A stretch of DNA of 36,613 nucleotides from an uncultured Parabacteroides sp. (GCA_944326775.1 CALVFH010000012.1:1-36613); one strand, 5' to 3'. Positions 25,718 to 34,898 are shown, counted from the first letter of the stretch. Made by a program: numbers and translations. The notes: generated by a model from the sequence alone, not told the origin.

Positions 25718-26719
25718 ATGATGATGCGATATACTTCTTCTCGCAATGTGCTGATGCCTCCGATAGCTATTGTCTGGTTGGTCGCGGGTTGTATGGCCTG
25801 TTGGTTTGCAGGATATGAATTCTCCATCGGTTATCCGGTTTATGAAGATATGGGGGCGACTCCTTTATGGAATGCCGTCTGCCTGGCGCTTTCCCGGCGG
25901 GAGTTGATTTACGGATTCGGATTCCTGCTGACGTTGGCCGGCGCTTTCCTGGTCTATCGGGCCAATTACGTGCTCTCGTTCATTCATGAAAAGACGCTTT
26001 TGCCGTTCTGGATTTATTTGCTGCTGGAATGCACCAATCCGGATTTCTTCCCGATAAAGGCGTCGGGTGTCGGAGTTATCTGCCTGGTGCTGGTGATTTA
26101 TCAGCTGTTTGTTTCCTATCACAATCCGGAGGCACGCGACCGGGCGTTCAACGTGGGTTGGATTGTCGGGCTGGGCAGTCTGCTGTGGGTTTACCTGTTG
26201 TGTTTCCTTCCGTTGTTCTGGATCGGGATGTATAAGTTCCGTTCGTTGAGCTGGCGGACCTTCCTGGCAACTTTGATTGGTGTCGCGGCGGTCTATTGGC
26301 TGGTCCTGGCCTGGTGTGTCTGGGCGGGCGATTACGGTTTGCTGCTCGTCCCGTTGCAGTTGCTTTCCGCCGTCCGTTTTTTTTCGTTTGAGTCGGCCTC
26401 CTGGCTTTATTGGTTAGGCATCGGCTATACGATTCTGCTGACGGTGGTTGCCTCGATGAATATCTTCTCGCACGAGCACGACGACAACCTGCGTTCCCGG
26501 CAATACCTTTCATTCCTGATGTTGATAGGGTTATGGTCACTCTTGCTGTTCTTTCTCTATGAACCTTCGGAAGAATTTCTGGCCGTGATGTGGGCACCGG
26601 CGTCGGTGTTGATTGCCCATCTTTTTGCGGTAGTCAAGAAGCGGTATATGATTTGGATTTACCATCTTTCAGTTGTGTTTTATTATCTGATATTTGCAAT
26701 ACGCGTATGGAATTTCTGA
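25718..26719 (+). CDS. Polytopic membrane protein of unknown function
   Basis: The 333-residue product has roughly eight to nine hydrophobic segments and short loops (for example IVWLVAGCMACWFAGYEF and LLWVYLLCFLPLFWIGMYKF). It may belong to the Bacteroidetes DUF6427-type family, but that is a weak recollection. Three in-frame ATG codons open the frame (25718, 25721, 25724). Its last 13 bases overlap the next gene, suggesting translational coupling and a shared role. No catalytic motif was recognised. Confidence 0.8.
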   Translation: MMMRYTSSRNVLMPPIAIVWLVAGCMACWFAGYEFSIGYPVYEDMGATPLWNAVCLALSRRELIYGFGFLLTLAGAFLVYRANYVLSFIHEKTLLPFWIYLLLECTNPDFFPIKASGVGVICLVLVIYQLFVSYHNPEARDRAFNVGWIVGLGSLLWVYLLCFLPLFWIGMYKFRSLSWRTFLATLIGVAAVYWLVLAWCVWAGDYGLLLVPLQLLSAVRFFSFESASWLYWLGIGYTILLTVVASMNIFSHEHDDNLRSRQYLSFLMLIGLWSLLLFFLYEPSEEFLAVMWAPASVLIAHLFAVVKKRYMIWIYHLSVVFYYLIFAIRVWNF

Positions 26720-27162
26720 TAGATTACGGATATATTGGGGTGTTTATTGCTGCGTTTCTGGCTGCCACCATCTTGCCGTTCAGCAGTGAAGTTGTTTTGA
26801 CGGGTGTTCTTCTGGCCGGTGCCTCCTATGCTCCGTGCATGATTGCCGCTACGTTGGGAAATTTTCTGGGCGGCATGACTTGTTATTGGATCGGGATGCT
26901 GGGAAAAGTAGAATGGATAGAAAAATACCTGAAGCTCGATGCCGGGAAATTGCAGAAAGTACAAAACTGGATAGAAGGCAAGGGCTCGTGGATGGCTTTC
27001 TTTGTGTTTCTGCCGGGTATCGGCGATTTCATTGCGGTAGCTCTCGGCTTCCTGCGCGGGAACATCTGGATTGTCGCTTTCTCGATGTTCCTGGGAAAAG
27101 CTCTCCGCTACTGGGTGTGGATGGAGTTTGTTTATAAGGTAGGCGAGGTGGTGAATTTCTGA
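26707..27162 (+). CDS. YqaA/DedA-like (VTT domain) small membrane protein
   Basis: The 151-residue product starts at the ATG at 26707, inside the end of the preceding gene. The pattern GVFIAAFLAATILPFSSEVVL, GNFLGGMTCYWIGMLGK and FLPGIGDFIAVALGFLRG is typical of the short YqaA-type members of the DedA/VTT superfamily, proposed membrane-lipid or ion-related transporters. Four to five membrane segments are expected. A longer frame upstream is an out-of-register overlap with the previous gene. Confidence 0.88.
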   Translation: MEFLIDYGYIGVFIAAFLAATILPFSSEVVLTGVLLAGASYAPCMIAATLGNFLGGMTCYWIGMLGKVEWIEKYLKLDAGKLQKVQNWIEGKGSWMAFFVFLPGIGDFIAVALGFLRGNIWIVAFSMFLGKALRYWVWMEFVYKVGEVVNF

Positions 27163-27200
27163 GTTGGCAAGGCTAATTGAGATGAAAACCTCGCCAACTC
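27161..27200. terminator. Hairpin between convergent yqaA-like gene and hflX
   Basis: GAGTTGGC (27161-27168) and GCCAACTC (27193-27200) form an 8-bp stem with a 24-nt loop, between two converging stop codons. T-runs are weak, so it is only a possible bidirectional terminator. Confidence 0.4.
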
Positions 27201-27214
27201 AAAAACTTGTCTGT

Positions 27215-28432
27215 TTACTCTTCTTGCTCGTCATATTTCTGGAACAGGAAATCGTTGTACGGGAAACGGGTGATATGGATTTCCTTGACTTTCTCGTAGA
27301 GCAAGGCTTTCAGCGCATCGATATTCAGCCGGTCTTTGGCTGAGATAAAGATACAGTTGTCCTGCATTTTCGACATCCAGGTCTGCTTCAGTTCGTCGAG
27401 CGAGATGTTTTCCCGCGTGCGGGGAGTCAGGTCGTCTTCTTCTTTCGGTACGAATGAGAAGGCATCGACTTTGTTGAATACCATAATCATCGGCTTTTCT
27501 GTTTTGTCGATTTCCGCCAGTGTCTTGTTGACTACCTCGATTTGCTCCTCAAACGTAGGATGTGAAATGTCAACCACATGCACCAATAAATCGGCTTCGC
27601 GTACCTCGTCGAGCGTCGATTTGAACGATTCAACCAGTTCGGTCGGCAGTTTGCGGATGAAACCGACCGTATCGGACAGCAGGAATGGCAGGTTGTCGAT
27701 GATTACCTTGCGCACCGTCGTGTCGAGCGTCGCGAAAAGTTTGTTTTCGGCAAAGACTTCGCTCTTGCTGAGCAGGTTCATCAAGGTTGATTTGCCTACG
27801 TTCGTATAGCCTACCAAGGCGACGCGCACCATCTTTCCCCGGTTCTTCCGCTGGACGCTTTTCTGCTTGTCTATTTCCACCAGCTCTTTCTTCAGCCGCG
27901 ATATTTTGTCGAGGATGATACGCTTGTCGGTTTCGAGCTGCGTTTCTCCCGGTCCACGCATTCCGACACCCCCTCGCTGTCGTTCGAGGTGTGTCCACAG
28001 ACGGGTCAGGCGCGGCAACATATATTGGTATTGGGCCAGTTCCACCTGCGTCTTGGCATGGGCCGTTTGCGCACGGCGTGCGAAGATGTCGAGAATCAGG
28101 TTGGTTCGGTCGAGAATCTTCACCTGCAGTTCGCGTTCGATGTTGCGGAGCTGTTTGGCTGAAAGCTCATCGTCGAAGATGACCAGGCCAATCTCGTTTT
28201 CTTCTACATATTCCTTGATTTCCTGTAATTTCCCCGTACCCACGAACGTGACCGGGTTGGGATAGTCCAGTCGCTGGTAGAATTGCTTCACCGCTTGGGC
28301 TCCGGCCGTATCGGCGAGAAATGCCAGCTCATCGAGATATTCTTTTACTTTCTGCTCGTTCTGTTCGGGCGTCACCAACCCCACCAGGACGGCCTTTTCT
28401 GTTTGTGCTTCGGATATGATAAATTCTTTCAT
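27215..28432 (-). CDS. hflX: GTPase HflX
   Basis: HflX is a ribosome-associated GTPase that splits stalled or idle 70S ribosomes. The 405-residue product has the N-terminal HflX domain (LAFLADTAGAQAV then VGTGKLQEI), the family signature GERQRGGVG-like stretch (ERQRGGVGMRGPGETQLE), and a G domain with P-loop GYTNVGKST, the G3 region LSDTVGFIRKLP, and NKVD. A predicted -7 element lies only 5 bp before the ATG, so the mRNA may be leaderless or nearly so. Confidence 0.96.
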   Translation of the reverse strand: MKEFIISEAQTEKAVLVGLVTPEQNEQKVKEYLDELAFLADTAGAQAVKQFYQRLDYPNPVTFVGTGKLQEIKEYVEENEIGLVIFDDELSAKQLRNIERELQVKILDRTNLILDIFARRAQTAHAKTQVELAQYQYMLPRLTRLWTHLERQRGGVGMRGPGETQLETDKRIILDKISRLKKELVEIDKQKSVQRKNRGKMVRVALVGYTNVGKSTLMNLLSKSEVFAENKLFATLDTTVRKVIIDNLPFLLSDTVGFIRKLPTELVESFKSTLDEVREADLLVHVVDISHPTFEEQIEVVNKTLAEIDKTEKPMIMVFNKVDAFSFVPKEEDDLTPRTRENISLDELKQTWMSKMQDNCIFISAKDRLNIDALKALLYEKVKEIHITRFPYNDFLFQKYDEQEE

Positions 28433-28436
28433 GCCG

Positions 28437-28444
28437 CAAAGATA
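28437..28444 (-). promoter_or_regulatory. Predicted -7 element almost abutting the hflX start codon
   Basis: The minus strand reads TATCTTTG, then four bases, then the ATG. Transcription would start at or very near the start codon. No -33 TTTG is seen, so the call is tentative. Confidence 0.4.
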
Positions 28445-28609
28445 AGCATTTCATGGATGCGCCGTTCCTTTCTGGCGGAAAGTTGCTGGAAAGTCATTGC
28501 CGACAGAAAATCTAAAATGCAGGCAGGACTCTGATAAATATTCCAAAGATTTTCGTTAAGTTTGGCTCGTCTTACCGCAAGACACTGAAAATAGGACAAA
28601 AGATAAGCG

Positions 28610-30370
28610 ATGAAGAAAATACAGACGGTGTGGAAAGACGGAGGCTTGCTCGTTTTGTTTATGCTGGGATGCTTCCTGTTTATTTCCTTGAATTTTACCT
28701 ATTGGTTCCATTTTATGGAGCAATATATGTTGTTTTGGGATACGAAAGCCTATTGGTCCGAGCGAATCGTCGAAATCGGTGGGCTTAATGAGTATCTTTC
28801 GGAGTTCCTAACGCAAGGATTCAGTTATGCCGGGGGACCTGCATGGATTGTTGCTCTGCTGTCGGGTGGAATCAGTTTCCTGTTTTATGGTTATATGCGG
28901 GCATGCGGGGCACGGCCGTCCATGCTGGTCGCTATTCTGCCGATGTTCCTTCCGTGGCTTTTCCCGATTGAAAATATAACTCCCCTGCTGGCTGTTCTGT
29001 GGGCCTTTGCAGGGATACATGTATATAGATGTGTTCGTCTGCCTTATCTCCGATATGGAGCAGGGGTAGTCATCGTGGCACTGCTTTATTGGTGGGCGGC
29101 ACCGGCTCATCTGTTAGTTGCCATGTTGATGGCTGTTTATGAACTCTGTATTTCTGCTGCAGGTAATCAACGACGGAATGCGTGGGTTGCCTCGTTGCTT
29201 TTCCTGGCATGGGCCGTATTGCTGCCCTTCGTCGGGATGCGCCTCTTCTGGGTTGTTCCGGTTCGGGAAGCCTTTCTGAGCCGTTACCTGTATCATCCGG
29301 AATATCCGTTACCTTCCTCGTTCTGGTTCCTTTGGTTTTCGTTTCCGGTTTTGGCGGTTCTTGCCTACCGTTTCCGGAAGGTCGTCTGGCCAGGCAAGGC
29401 GAGTGTGCGGTTTGTCTTGGCTTACGGCTTGCTGGTGCTGGGTATCGCCTGGGGAATCTTCATGCGGAAGAATCCGATGGAGCAGGCGTATCGCTATGAT
29501 TATTACGCCCGTCAGGGAGCATGGGATAGGATTGTGGAGCATGCCCGGCAAAAGGGTGTGGCAGACCAGGATGCACTGGTGTATCTGAATCTGGCGCTGT
29601 CATATACCGGCCAGCTGGATAAGTCCGTGTTCGATTTCCCTCAGATCGGGGAGGCTGGTTTCATTCCGCATGAACCCCGGACGCGGCTGGGACTGATCGA
29701 GGCAAGTGAAGTCTGCTGGCGCATCGGACAGGTAAATGCGGCGCAGCGTTTTGCTTTTGTCGGCGTGTTGAGCTCGCAACGGCGGGTACAGCCCCGGCTT
29801 ATGCAGCGTCTGGTTGATACCTATTTGGTAAATGGAGAATACCGGGCAGCGGAGAAGTATATCAAACTGCTGGAGGCTTCGCCCCGGTATCGGTCGTGGG
29901 CAGAAGGACGCCGGGCTTTGTTGGATCCCCGGGTTTGCGGGGCTACCGATTGGGTGGCTGAGAAACGTCGTCTGTTGTCGGTAACGGACAATCCGATAGA
30001 TCCGACGCAGGTGTTTCCGAGTGCGTTGGCTTTCCTGCTGGACGATCATCCCGAGAACCGTCCGGCTTTCGACTATGGAATGGCGTATCTGCTGGTTCAT
30101 AAACAACTTCCTCCGTTTATGCATTATATGGAACTGGAACTGAAACGGGGAGGCTCATTCCCGGATTTGTATCAGGAGGCAATCTGTCTGTATTATGCGA
30201 CGGTCGAGCAAAATCCGGAAGCTTTCCGGCGTTACGCCGTGCGTCCCGAAATTTCCCGGCGTTTCTCTCAGTTTGTGCAGGCCCTGTCGAAAGGAACTCC
30301 AGCTTCTCTCTTGGAGAAAACGTATGGAGACACCTATTATTTTTATTATTATACGAAGGGAAAACGCTGA
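28610..30370 (+). CDS. DUF6057-like polytopic membrane protein
   Basis: The 586-residue product has an N-terminal half with about ten hydrophobic segments (to about residue 290) and a soluble, helical C-terminal half that looks like degenerate TPR repeats (for example DQDALVYLNLALSYTGQLDK and RLVDTYLVNGEYRAAEKY). It resembles the uncharacterised DUF6057 proteins of Bacteroidales (from memory). It is followed 41 bp later by a haem-c-motif lipoprotein, suggesting one envelope-located unit. No catalytic residues were recognised. Confidence 0.78.
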   Translation: MKKIQTVWKDGGLLVLFMLGCFLFISLNFTYWFHFMEQYMLFWDTKAYWSERIVEIGGLNEYLSEFLTQGFSYAGGPAWIVALLSGGISFLFYGYMRACGARPSMLVAILPMFLPWLFPIENITPLLAVLWAFAGIHVYRCVRLPYLRYGAGVVIVALLYWWAAPAHLLVAMLMAVYELCISAAGNQRRNAWVASLLFLAWAVLLPFVGMRLFWVVPVREAFLSRYLYHPEYPLPSSFWFLWFSFPVLAVLAYRFRKVVWPGKASVRFVLAYGLLVLGIAWGIFMRKNPMEQAYRYDYYARQGAWDRIVEHARQKGVADQDALVYLNLALSYTGQLDKSVFDFPQIGEAGFIPHEPRTRLGLIEASEVCWRIGQVNAAQRFAFVGVLSSQRRVQPRLMQRLVDTYLVNGEYRAAEKYIKLLEASPRYRSWAEGRRALLDPRVCGATDWVAEKRRLLSVTDNPIDPTQVFPSALAFLLDDHPENRPAFDYGMAYLLVHKQLPPFMHYMELELKRGGSFPDLYQEAICLYYATVEQNPEAFRRYAVRPEISRRFSQFVQALSKGTPASLLEKTYGDTYYFYYYTKGKR

Positions 30371-30411
30371 GCTGTCGTTTTTTGAAGTAAGATTTGTTTG
30401 TTTTTGAAGTC

Positions 30412-31920
30412 ATGGATAAGGTATTTGTTCGTAAAAATAGGATGTATTGGAATCTCGTTTTGTATAGTCTTCTGTGCTTTGGAATGTTCTGTCTGGGGAG
30501 TTGTTCCGGCACAGGGGAAAGACCGGAAAATAGCGTAGAGGCAGGTGTCCCGCCTGAAATCTTTCCGGATTACCGGGAGGTGACGATTCCGCCGAATATT
30601 GCTTCACTGAATTTCCGTCTGGCTTCTGCCGATTCCGTAGAAGCCTGCTATGCGTTGTTTTCCGGAAAGGAGGGCTCTTCGATGGAGGCTTTCGGAAAGC
30701 GTAGCCTTCAGATAGATGAAAAAGCGTGGCGGAAGTTGTTGGCGGAAAATGCCGGGCAGACGGTTCAGGTGTCGCTGGCTACCCGGGTGGGCAGTCAGTG
30801 GACGGTATGGGATGCTTTCCCGCTCTTTGTCCGGGAAGAACCGATAGATTCGCATCTGGTGTATCGTTTGATAGAGCCGGGGTATGAAAAGTGGCATATC
30901 GTGGGGTTATATGTGCGTGATTTGACTACGTTTGAGGAAACCCCTCTTATCCGGAATGATATGACTGGCTATAACTGCATCAATTGTCATTCTTTTTGCC
31001 AGAATGACCCGGAGCAGATGTTGTTTCACATGCGTGCGGCTCATGGCGGAACCTATATTGTCCATCAGAAGCAGGTAGAGAAGCTGGATACGAAGACACC
31101 TCAGACGCTTAGTCATCTGACTTATCCGGCGTGGCATCCTTCGGGACGTTATGTCGTGGCTTCCGTGAATGATATTCGCCAGATTTTTCATGCCGTGAAG
31201 GAAAAGAAGATGGAGGTGTTCGATACGGCTTCCGACGTGGTTGTTTATGATGTCCAGAAGCATGCTATCCTGTCGAAGGCTTCCATTCAAAGTGAGGATG
31301 CTTTCGAAACGTTTCCGGCGTTTTCTCCGGATGGGAAATGGCTCTATTATTGTGTGGCACCGGCCCGGAAGATGCCGGAGGAATATGATCAGGTGCGTTA
31401 CAGTCTTTGCCGGGTTGCTTTTGATGCGGAAAAAGGGGAAATCCGTTTGCCGGCCGATACCTTGGTGCGGGCAGATAGTCTGAGCTATACGTTCCCGCGT
31501 ATTTCTCCGGATGGACGTTTCCTGTTTTATACGGAAACGGCTTACGGGCAGTTCCCGATTTGGCATACGGATGCCGAATTGCGGATGCTGGATCTGACTA
31601 CGCTCCAGCCGGTTGATATGTCACCTTTGAACAGTCCCGATACGGAAAGCTATCATTCCTGGGGAAGCAACGGACGTTATGTCGTCTTCAGTTCCCGCCG
31701 GGATAACGGGTTATATACGCTTCCGTATCTGTGTTATATTGCAGAAGATGGCCGCCCTGCCAAACCCTTCCTTTTGCCTCAGGAGGATCCGGAGTATTAT
31801 GATTTTCTGCTGTATTCGTATAATATTCCGGAACTGGTAACCGGATGTCCGTCCGTCGGTCCGTATGAGATTCAGCAGGTGGCACTGAACGGAGAAACAC
31901 AACGGGTGACTTATCGTTAA
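30412..31920 (+). CDS. TolB/PD40-type beta-propeller lipoprotein with one c-type haem motif
   Basis: The 502-residue product has a lipoprotein signal (FCLGSC, Cys31). A CINCH motif (C189-x-x-C192-H193) fits covalent haem c attachment. WD40/PD40-like propeller repeats follow, each with an SPDGK/R turn: HPSGRYVVASV, FSPDGKWLYYC, ISPDGRFLFYT, SNGRYVVFSS. It would sit in the periplasm or at the surface and could be an electron carrier or sensor. It is paired with the membrane protein upstream. An in-frame TTG at 30394 is an alternative start. The function is unknown. Confidence 0.82.
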   Translation: MDKVFVRKNRMYWNLVLYSLLCFGMFCLGSCSGTGERPENSVEAGVPPEIFPDYREVTIPPNIASLNFRLASADSVEACYALFSGKEGSSMEAFGKRSLQIDEKAWRKLLAENAGQTVQVSLATRVGSQWTVWDAFPLFVREEPIDSHLVYRLIEPGYEKWHIVGLYVRDLTTFEETPLIRNDMTGYNCINCHSFCQNDPEQMLFHMRAAHGGTYIVHQKQVEKLDTKTPQTLSHLTYPAWHPSGRYVVASVNDIRQIFHAVKEKKMEVFDTASDVVVYDVQKHAILSKASIQSEDAFETFPAFSPDGKWLYYCVAPARKMPEEYDQVRYSLCRVAFDAEKGEIRLPADTLVRADSLSYTFPRISPDGRFLFYTETAYGQFPIWHTDAELRMLDLTTLQPVDMSPLNSPDTESYHSWGSNGRYVVFSSRRDNGLYTLPYLCYIAEDGRPAKPFLLPQEDPEYYDFLLYSYNIPELVTGCPSVGPYEIQQVALNGETQRVTYR

Positions 31921-31935
31921 GTCGGCTTTCCGGAA

Positions 31936-33393
31936 TCAGAACAGCGATTCGATGAGGCGGGCCAGAGCTCGTGTGGCAGGACCTCCATCGGTGTTGTATT
32001 GGTTGAGGAAGAGGGCGATGGCATAGCGTTTCCCGTCTTTCTCGATATATCCGGCATATCCTTTGACGCGGCTCATGCTTCCGCTTTTCAACCAGGCCTG
32101 TCCTTGCAGACTGCTTCCCTTCAGGAAGTTCCGTACCGAGCCTTCTTTTCCGGCTTCAGGCAGTGAATGGAGAAAGGCTTGCTTTTCCGGCGATTGGGTA
32201 GCCATGTAGCAGAGCAGGTCGGCCATGAAATCGGCGGTAACCTTGTCGGTCGGCGAGAGTCCGCTTCCATCGTAAAGGCTGAGTGCCGTGATGTCTAAAC
32301 CTGCTTTTTCCCAATGTTCTTTCAACAGACGGATACCTTTGCCGAACGAAGAGAGGACTTCTCCCGGCTTTGTCTGGTATTGGAGGCCAATGGTTTTCAG
32401 CAGGGCATCGGCATAAAGGTTGTGGCTGACGTGGTTGGTCTTTTCTACGATCTGCCTGAGGGTAGGGGAGTAGGTCGTCACGATTGTTTTCCTTTCTCCC
32501 TTTTTCCATTTCCCGTTTTCCTGCAAAATACGATAACAGGTAGCCGGTTTGGCCACCGGGATATTCTGTCTCTTTAAGGCATCGGTGACATATTGCGCCA
32601 GGAATAAGGCGGGGTCGGGAATATCTCCTTTGAGAGTGTAGCGTTCTTTTCCGGCGGGAATTACTCCGTAGAGATACCGTTCATCTGCAAAGGGAGCCCC
32701 CAGGATATAGCAGCTGTCGGTACGGACATTCGACGATACGAGGTAGTTATGGAATTTCCTGACGACTCCGGCCGGTTCGGTCCCGATAATTTGCGGCCGT
32801 TTCCCGGAGGTGGTCCGCAGGGAGAGCCGGTACAGATTGTCGAAGATAGAAAGGCCGTAGCTTCCGGCGCCGTAATAGCTGCCCAAATCTTCGTAAACCC
32901 ATTTGGGGGAAATCCCTTCCGTATCGAATACGCTTTCATCAGCCACGACGGCACCGTTTATTTGCCGGATGCCGGTCTCCTGCAAAGCTTTGATCCATGT
33001 CTCCAGAAAGTTCTTGGATTCCGGGGCGAAATGGGAAGAGCCTAATGTAGGGTCTCCGCTACCTATAATATATAGGTTCCCCTGCAGGACTCCATTGTTG
33101 AGGGTCCCGTCGTAAGCCAAAGTTGTCGGATAGCGGTAATCGCTGCCCAGGATTTCGAGAGCGGTAGCCGTTGTGACCAGTTTCATTACGGAGGCCGGAG
33201 TAACTTGCAGCTGGTCCTGATAGCGGCAGACCGTTTTGCCATTGGTTACTTCGCGTACGACACATGCCAGGGTGCTGCCTTCCATGCCTGTTTGCTTGAG
33301 AAAACGCCCGATTTGTTCCGGGACGGTGTTTTGTCCCGATAAAAACAAGGGAATGAACAAGAAAAGAAGGATGAATATTTTCCGTTGAATCAT
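31936..33393 (-). CDS. dacB: D-alanyl-D-alanine carboxypeptidase/endopeptidase (PBP4 type)
   Basis: The 485-residue product has an N-terminal signal peptide (ILLFLFIPLFLSGQ). The class C penicillin-binding motifs are present: S68-V-M-K71 in TPASVMKLVTT, SHN in TNHVSHNLYADALLKTIG, and KSG in AWLKSGSMSRVKGYAG. These fit the DacB/PBP4 (peptidase S13) family, which trims and cleaves peptidoglycan cross-links in the periplasm. The stop codon is only 15 bp from that of the convergent haem-motif lipoprotein gene. Confidence 0.94.
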   Translation of the reverse strand: MIQRKIFILLFLFIPLFLSGQNTVPEQIGRFLKQTGMEGSTLACVVREVTNGKTVCRYQDQLQVTPASVMKLVTTATALEILGSDYRYPTTLAYDGTLNNGVLQGNLYIIGSGDPTLGSSHFAPESKNFLETWIKALQETGIRQINGAVVADESVFDTEGISPKWVYEDLGSYYGAGSYGLSIFDNLYRLSLRTTSGKRPQIIGTEPAGVVRKFHNYLVSSNVRTDSCYILGAPFADERYLYGVIPAGKERYTLKGDIPDPALFLAQYVTDALKRQNIPVAKPATCYRILQENGKWKKGERKTIVTTYSPTLRQIVEKTNHVSHNLYADALLKTIGLQYQTKPGEVLSSFGKGIRLLKEHWEKAGLDITALSLYDGSGLSPTDKVTADFMADLLCYMATQSPEKQAFLHSLPEAGKEGSVRNFLKGSSLQGQAWLKSGSMSRVKGYAGYIEKDGKRYAIALFLNQYNTDGGPATRALARLIESLF

Positions 33394-33413
33394 ATCTTAT
33401 GTTTTATATTTCC

Positions 33414-33421
33414 TATCTTTG
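33414..33421 (+). promoter_or_regulatory. Predicted -7 element of the AI-2E family permease gene
   Basis: TATCTTTG lies 43 bp before the ATG at 33465, in the divergent gap with dacB. Confidence 0.5.
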
Positions 33422-33464
33422 TCTCGATAGTTTAAATAATTCATAAAACAAAAGTATAAATAAA

Positions 33465-34622
33465 ATGGATTCCATGTTTGATCGCCCCTTTACATTTGAT
33501 CGTGTGGTTCGTATTTTATTCAGCCTGGCCCTGATAGGCGGATTGATCTATCTGATTGCGGTTTTGCGTAATGCCTTGCTGCCGTTTCTGATCGCATGGC
33601 TGATGGCTTATATGGTCCAGCCGTTTGTGAAGTTCTTTCAATACAAACTCGGGTTGAAGAATCGGTTGCTGTCTATCATTGCCGTGTTGATATCTGCGGC
33701 TTTGCTGCTCACGTTGCTTGTCCTGATCGTTGTTCCGTCTATTGCCCAGGAGACAGACAAGATGCTGCTCTTGCTGACTTCCCATGAGCCCGGGGAGGGG
33801 AATATCCCGTTTATTCCGCAGTCGTGGGTGACTTATATCGAAGAGAATATCGATCTTCAGAAGATTATGGATCTGTTGAGCCGGGATAATATCATTAATG
33901 CGTTGAAACAGATTGCCCCGAAGATGTGGACGATTCTTTCCAACACCTTCTCGGTGCTTTTCAGTATTACGATTCTCTTTGTGATTTTCCTTTATTTTAT
34001 TTTTATCCTGCTTGATTATGAAAAGATTGTCCGTTCGTGGAAATATCTGATACCGGCCCGTTACCGTCCGTTTATTGCCGAATTGGGAAGCGATGTGGAG
34101 CAGAGTATGAACCGCTATTTCCGTGGCCAGTCTCTGATTGCCTTTTGCGTAGGTGTCTTGTTGGCTATTGGATTTAAGATTATCAATTTCCCACTGGCGG
34201 TAACCTTGGGGTTGTTCATCGGTGTTTTGAATCTGGTTCCTTATCTGCAGACAATCGGTCTGGTTCCGATGGTTTTTCTTAGTTTGCTGAAGTCGGCCGA
34301 GACCGGAGAGAATTTCTGGATTATTTTTGGCCTGTCTCTATTGGTGTTGGGAATTGTCCAGTGCATACAGGATTTATATCTGACGCCGCGTATCATGGGA
34401 AAGGCCATGGGATTGAATCCGGCGATTATTCTTCTGTCCCTTTCTGTTTGGGGAACCTTGTTGGGCTTTATCGGTTTGATTGTGGCTCTTCCGCTGACTA
34501 CCCTTTGCCTTTCTTATTATAAACGGTTTATATTGCAGGAAAACAGTGGTATATATGATCCGCCCGTAGAAGATCAGATGGCAATTACCGAAAAAAGTGC
34601 AGTAGAATCAGAAAAAAAATAG
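33465..34622 (+). CDS. AI-2E family transporter (PerM/TqsA-like)
   Basis: The 385-residue integral membrane protein has about seven to eight hydrophobic segments. The family pattern is clear: two N-terminal helices ending in PFLIAWLMAYMVQPFVKFF, a soluble region, then LGLFIGVLNLVPYLQTIGLVPM and PRIMGKAMGLNPAIILLSLSVWG. Members export autoinducer-2 or act as sodium/proton antiporters; the substrate here is unknown. It ends with a charged tail and is followed by tRNA-Lys. Confidence 0.93.
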   Translation: MDSMFDRPFTFDRVVRILFSLALIGGLIYLIAVLRNALLPFLIAWLMAYMVQPFVKFFQYKLGLKNRLLSIIAVLISAALLLTLLVLIVVPSIAQETDKMLLLLTSHEPGEGNIPFIPQSWVTYIEENIDLQKIMDLLSRDNIINALKQIAPKMWTILSNTFSVLFSITILFVIFLYFIFILLDYEKIVRSWKYLIPARYRPFIAELGSDVEQSMNRYFRGQSLIAFCVGVLLAIGFKIINFPLAVTLGLFIGVLNLVPYLQTIGLVPMVFLSLLKSAETGENFWIIFGLSLLVLGIVQCIQDLYLTPRIMGKAMGLNPAIILLSLSVWGTLLGFIGLIVALPLTTLCLSYYKRFILQENSGIYDPPVEDQMAITEKSAVESEKK

Positions 34623-34653
34623 GATATGCTGTTGTAGATTTAAAAATAATATC

Positions 34654-34661
34654 TACCTTTG
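34654..34661 (+). promoter_or_regulatory. Predicted promoter of tRNA-Lys
   Basis: TACCTTTG lies 32 bp before the tRNA. A TTG at 34632-34634 is a weak -33 match with 19-bp spacing. Confidence 0.55.
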
Positions 34662-34693
34662 CACCCGTAATCGAAAAAACGATTGCCGAGGAT

Positions 34694-34769
34694 GATTCGC
34701 TAGCTCAGCTGGTAGAGCACAACACTTTTAATGTTGGGGTCCTGGGTTCGAACCCCAGGCGGATCACCA
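34694..34769 (+). tRNA. tRNA-Lys (TTT), CCA encoded
   Basis: Acceptor GATTCGC/GCGGATC with one T-G wobble, D-arm GCTCAGCTGGTAGAGC, anticodon loop CTTTTAA with anticodon TTT, T-arm CTGGG-TTCGAAC-CCCAG, then ACCA. It is followed by a terminator at 34802-34838. Confidence 0.96.
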
Positions 34770-34801
34770 AAAGAAAAGCCAAAAGGCGACAACAAAAAGA
34801 C

Positions 34802-34838
34802 AAGTCCTGCAAAATCAATGTTTTGTGGGACTTTTTTA
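34802..34838 (+). terminator. Intrinsic terminator of tRNA-Lys
   Basis: AAGTCCTGCAAAA (34802-34814) pairs with TTTTGTGGGACTT (34821-34833), 13 positions with two wobbles, followed by T to 34838. Confidence 0.82.
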
Positions 34839-34890
34839 TTGTCCTTTGGCTACCTCAATGCTTTCATAATCTGTGTTCAAATAGAATTGC

Positions 34891-34898
34891 TATCTTTG
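34891..34898 (+). promoter_or_regulatory. Promoter-like element before the ATPase fragment
   Basis: TATCTTTG matches TAnnTTTG. It is followed by dyads GTAAAGTTTAC (34907-34917) and the imperfect GTAAATCTTAC (34922-34932), 15 bp apart. Confidence 0.4.

Noticed and set aside
25708-25815. 35-codon ORF starting before the membrane-protein gene
   Set aside because: It lies almost wholly inside the larger gene in another frame and shows no feature of its own.
25576-25827. 84-residue N-terminal extension of the acyltransferase
   Set aside because: It overlaps the divergent gene and its promoter region. The family normally begins close to the DGLRG motif.
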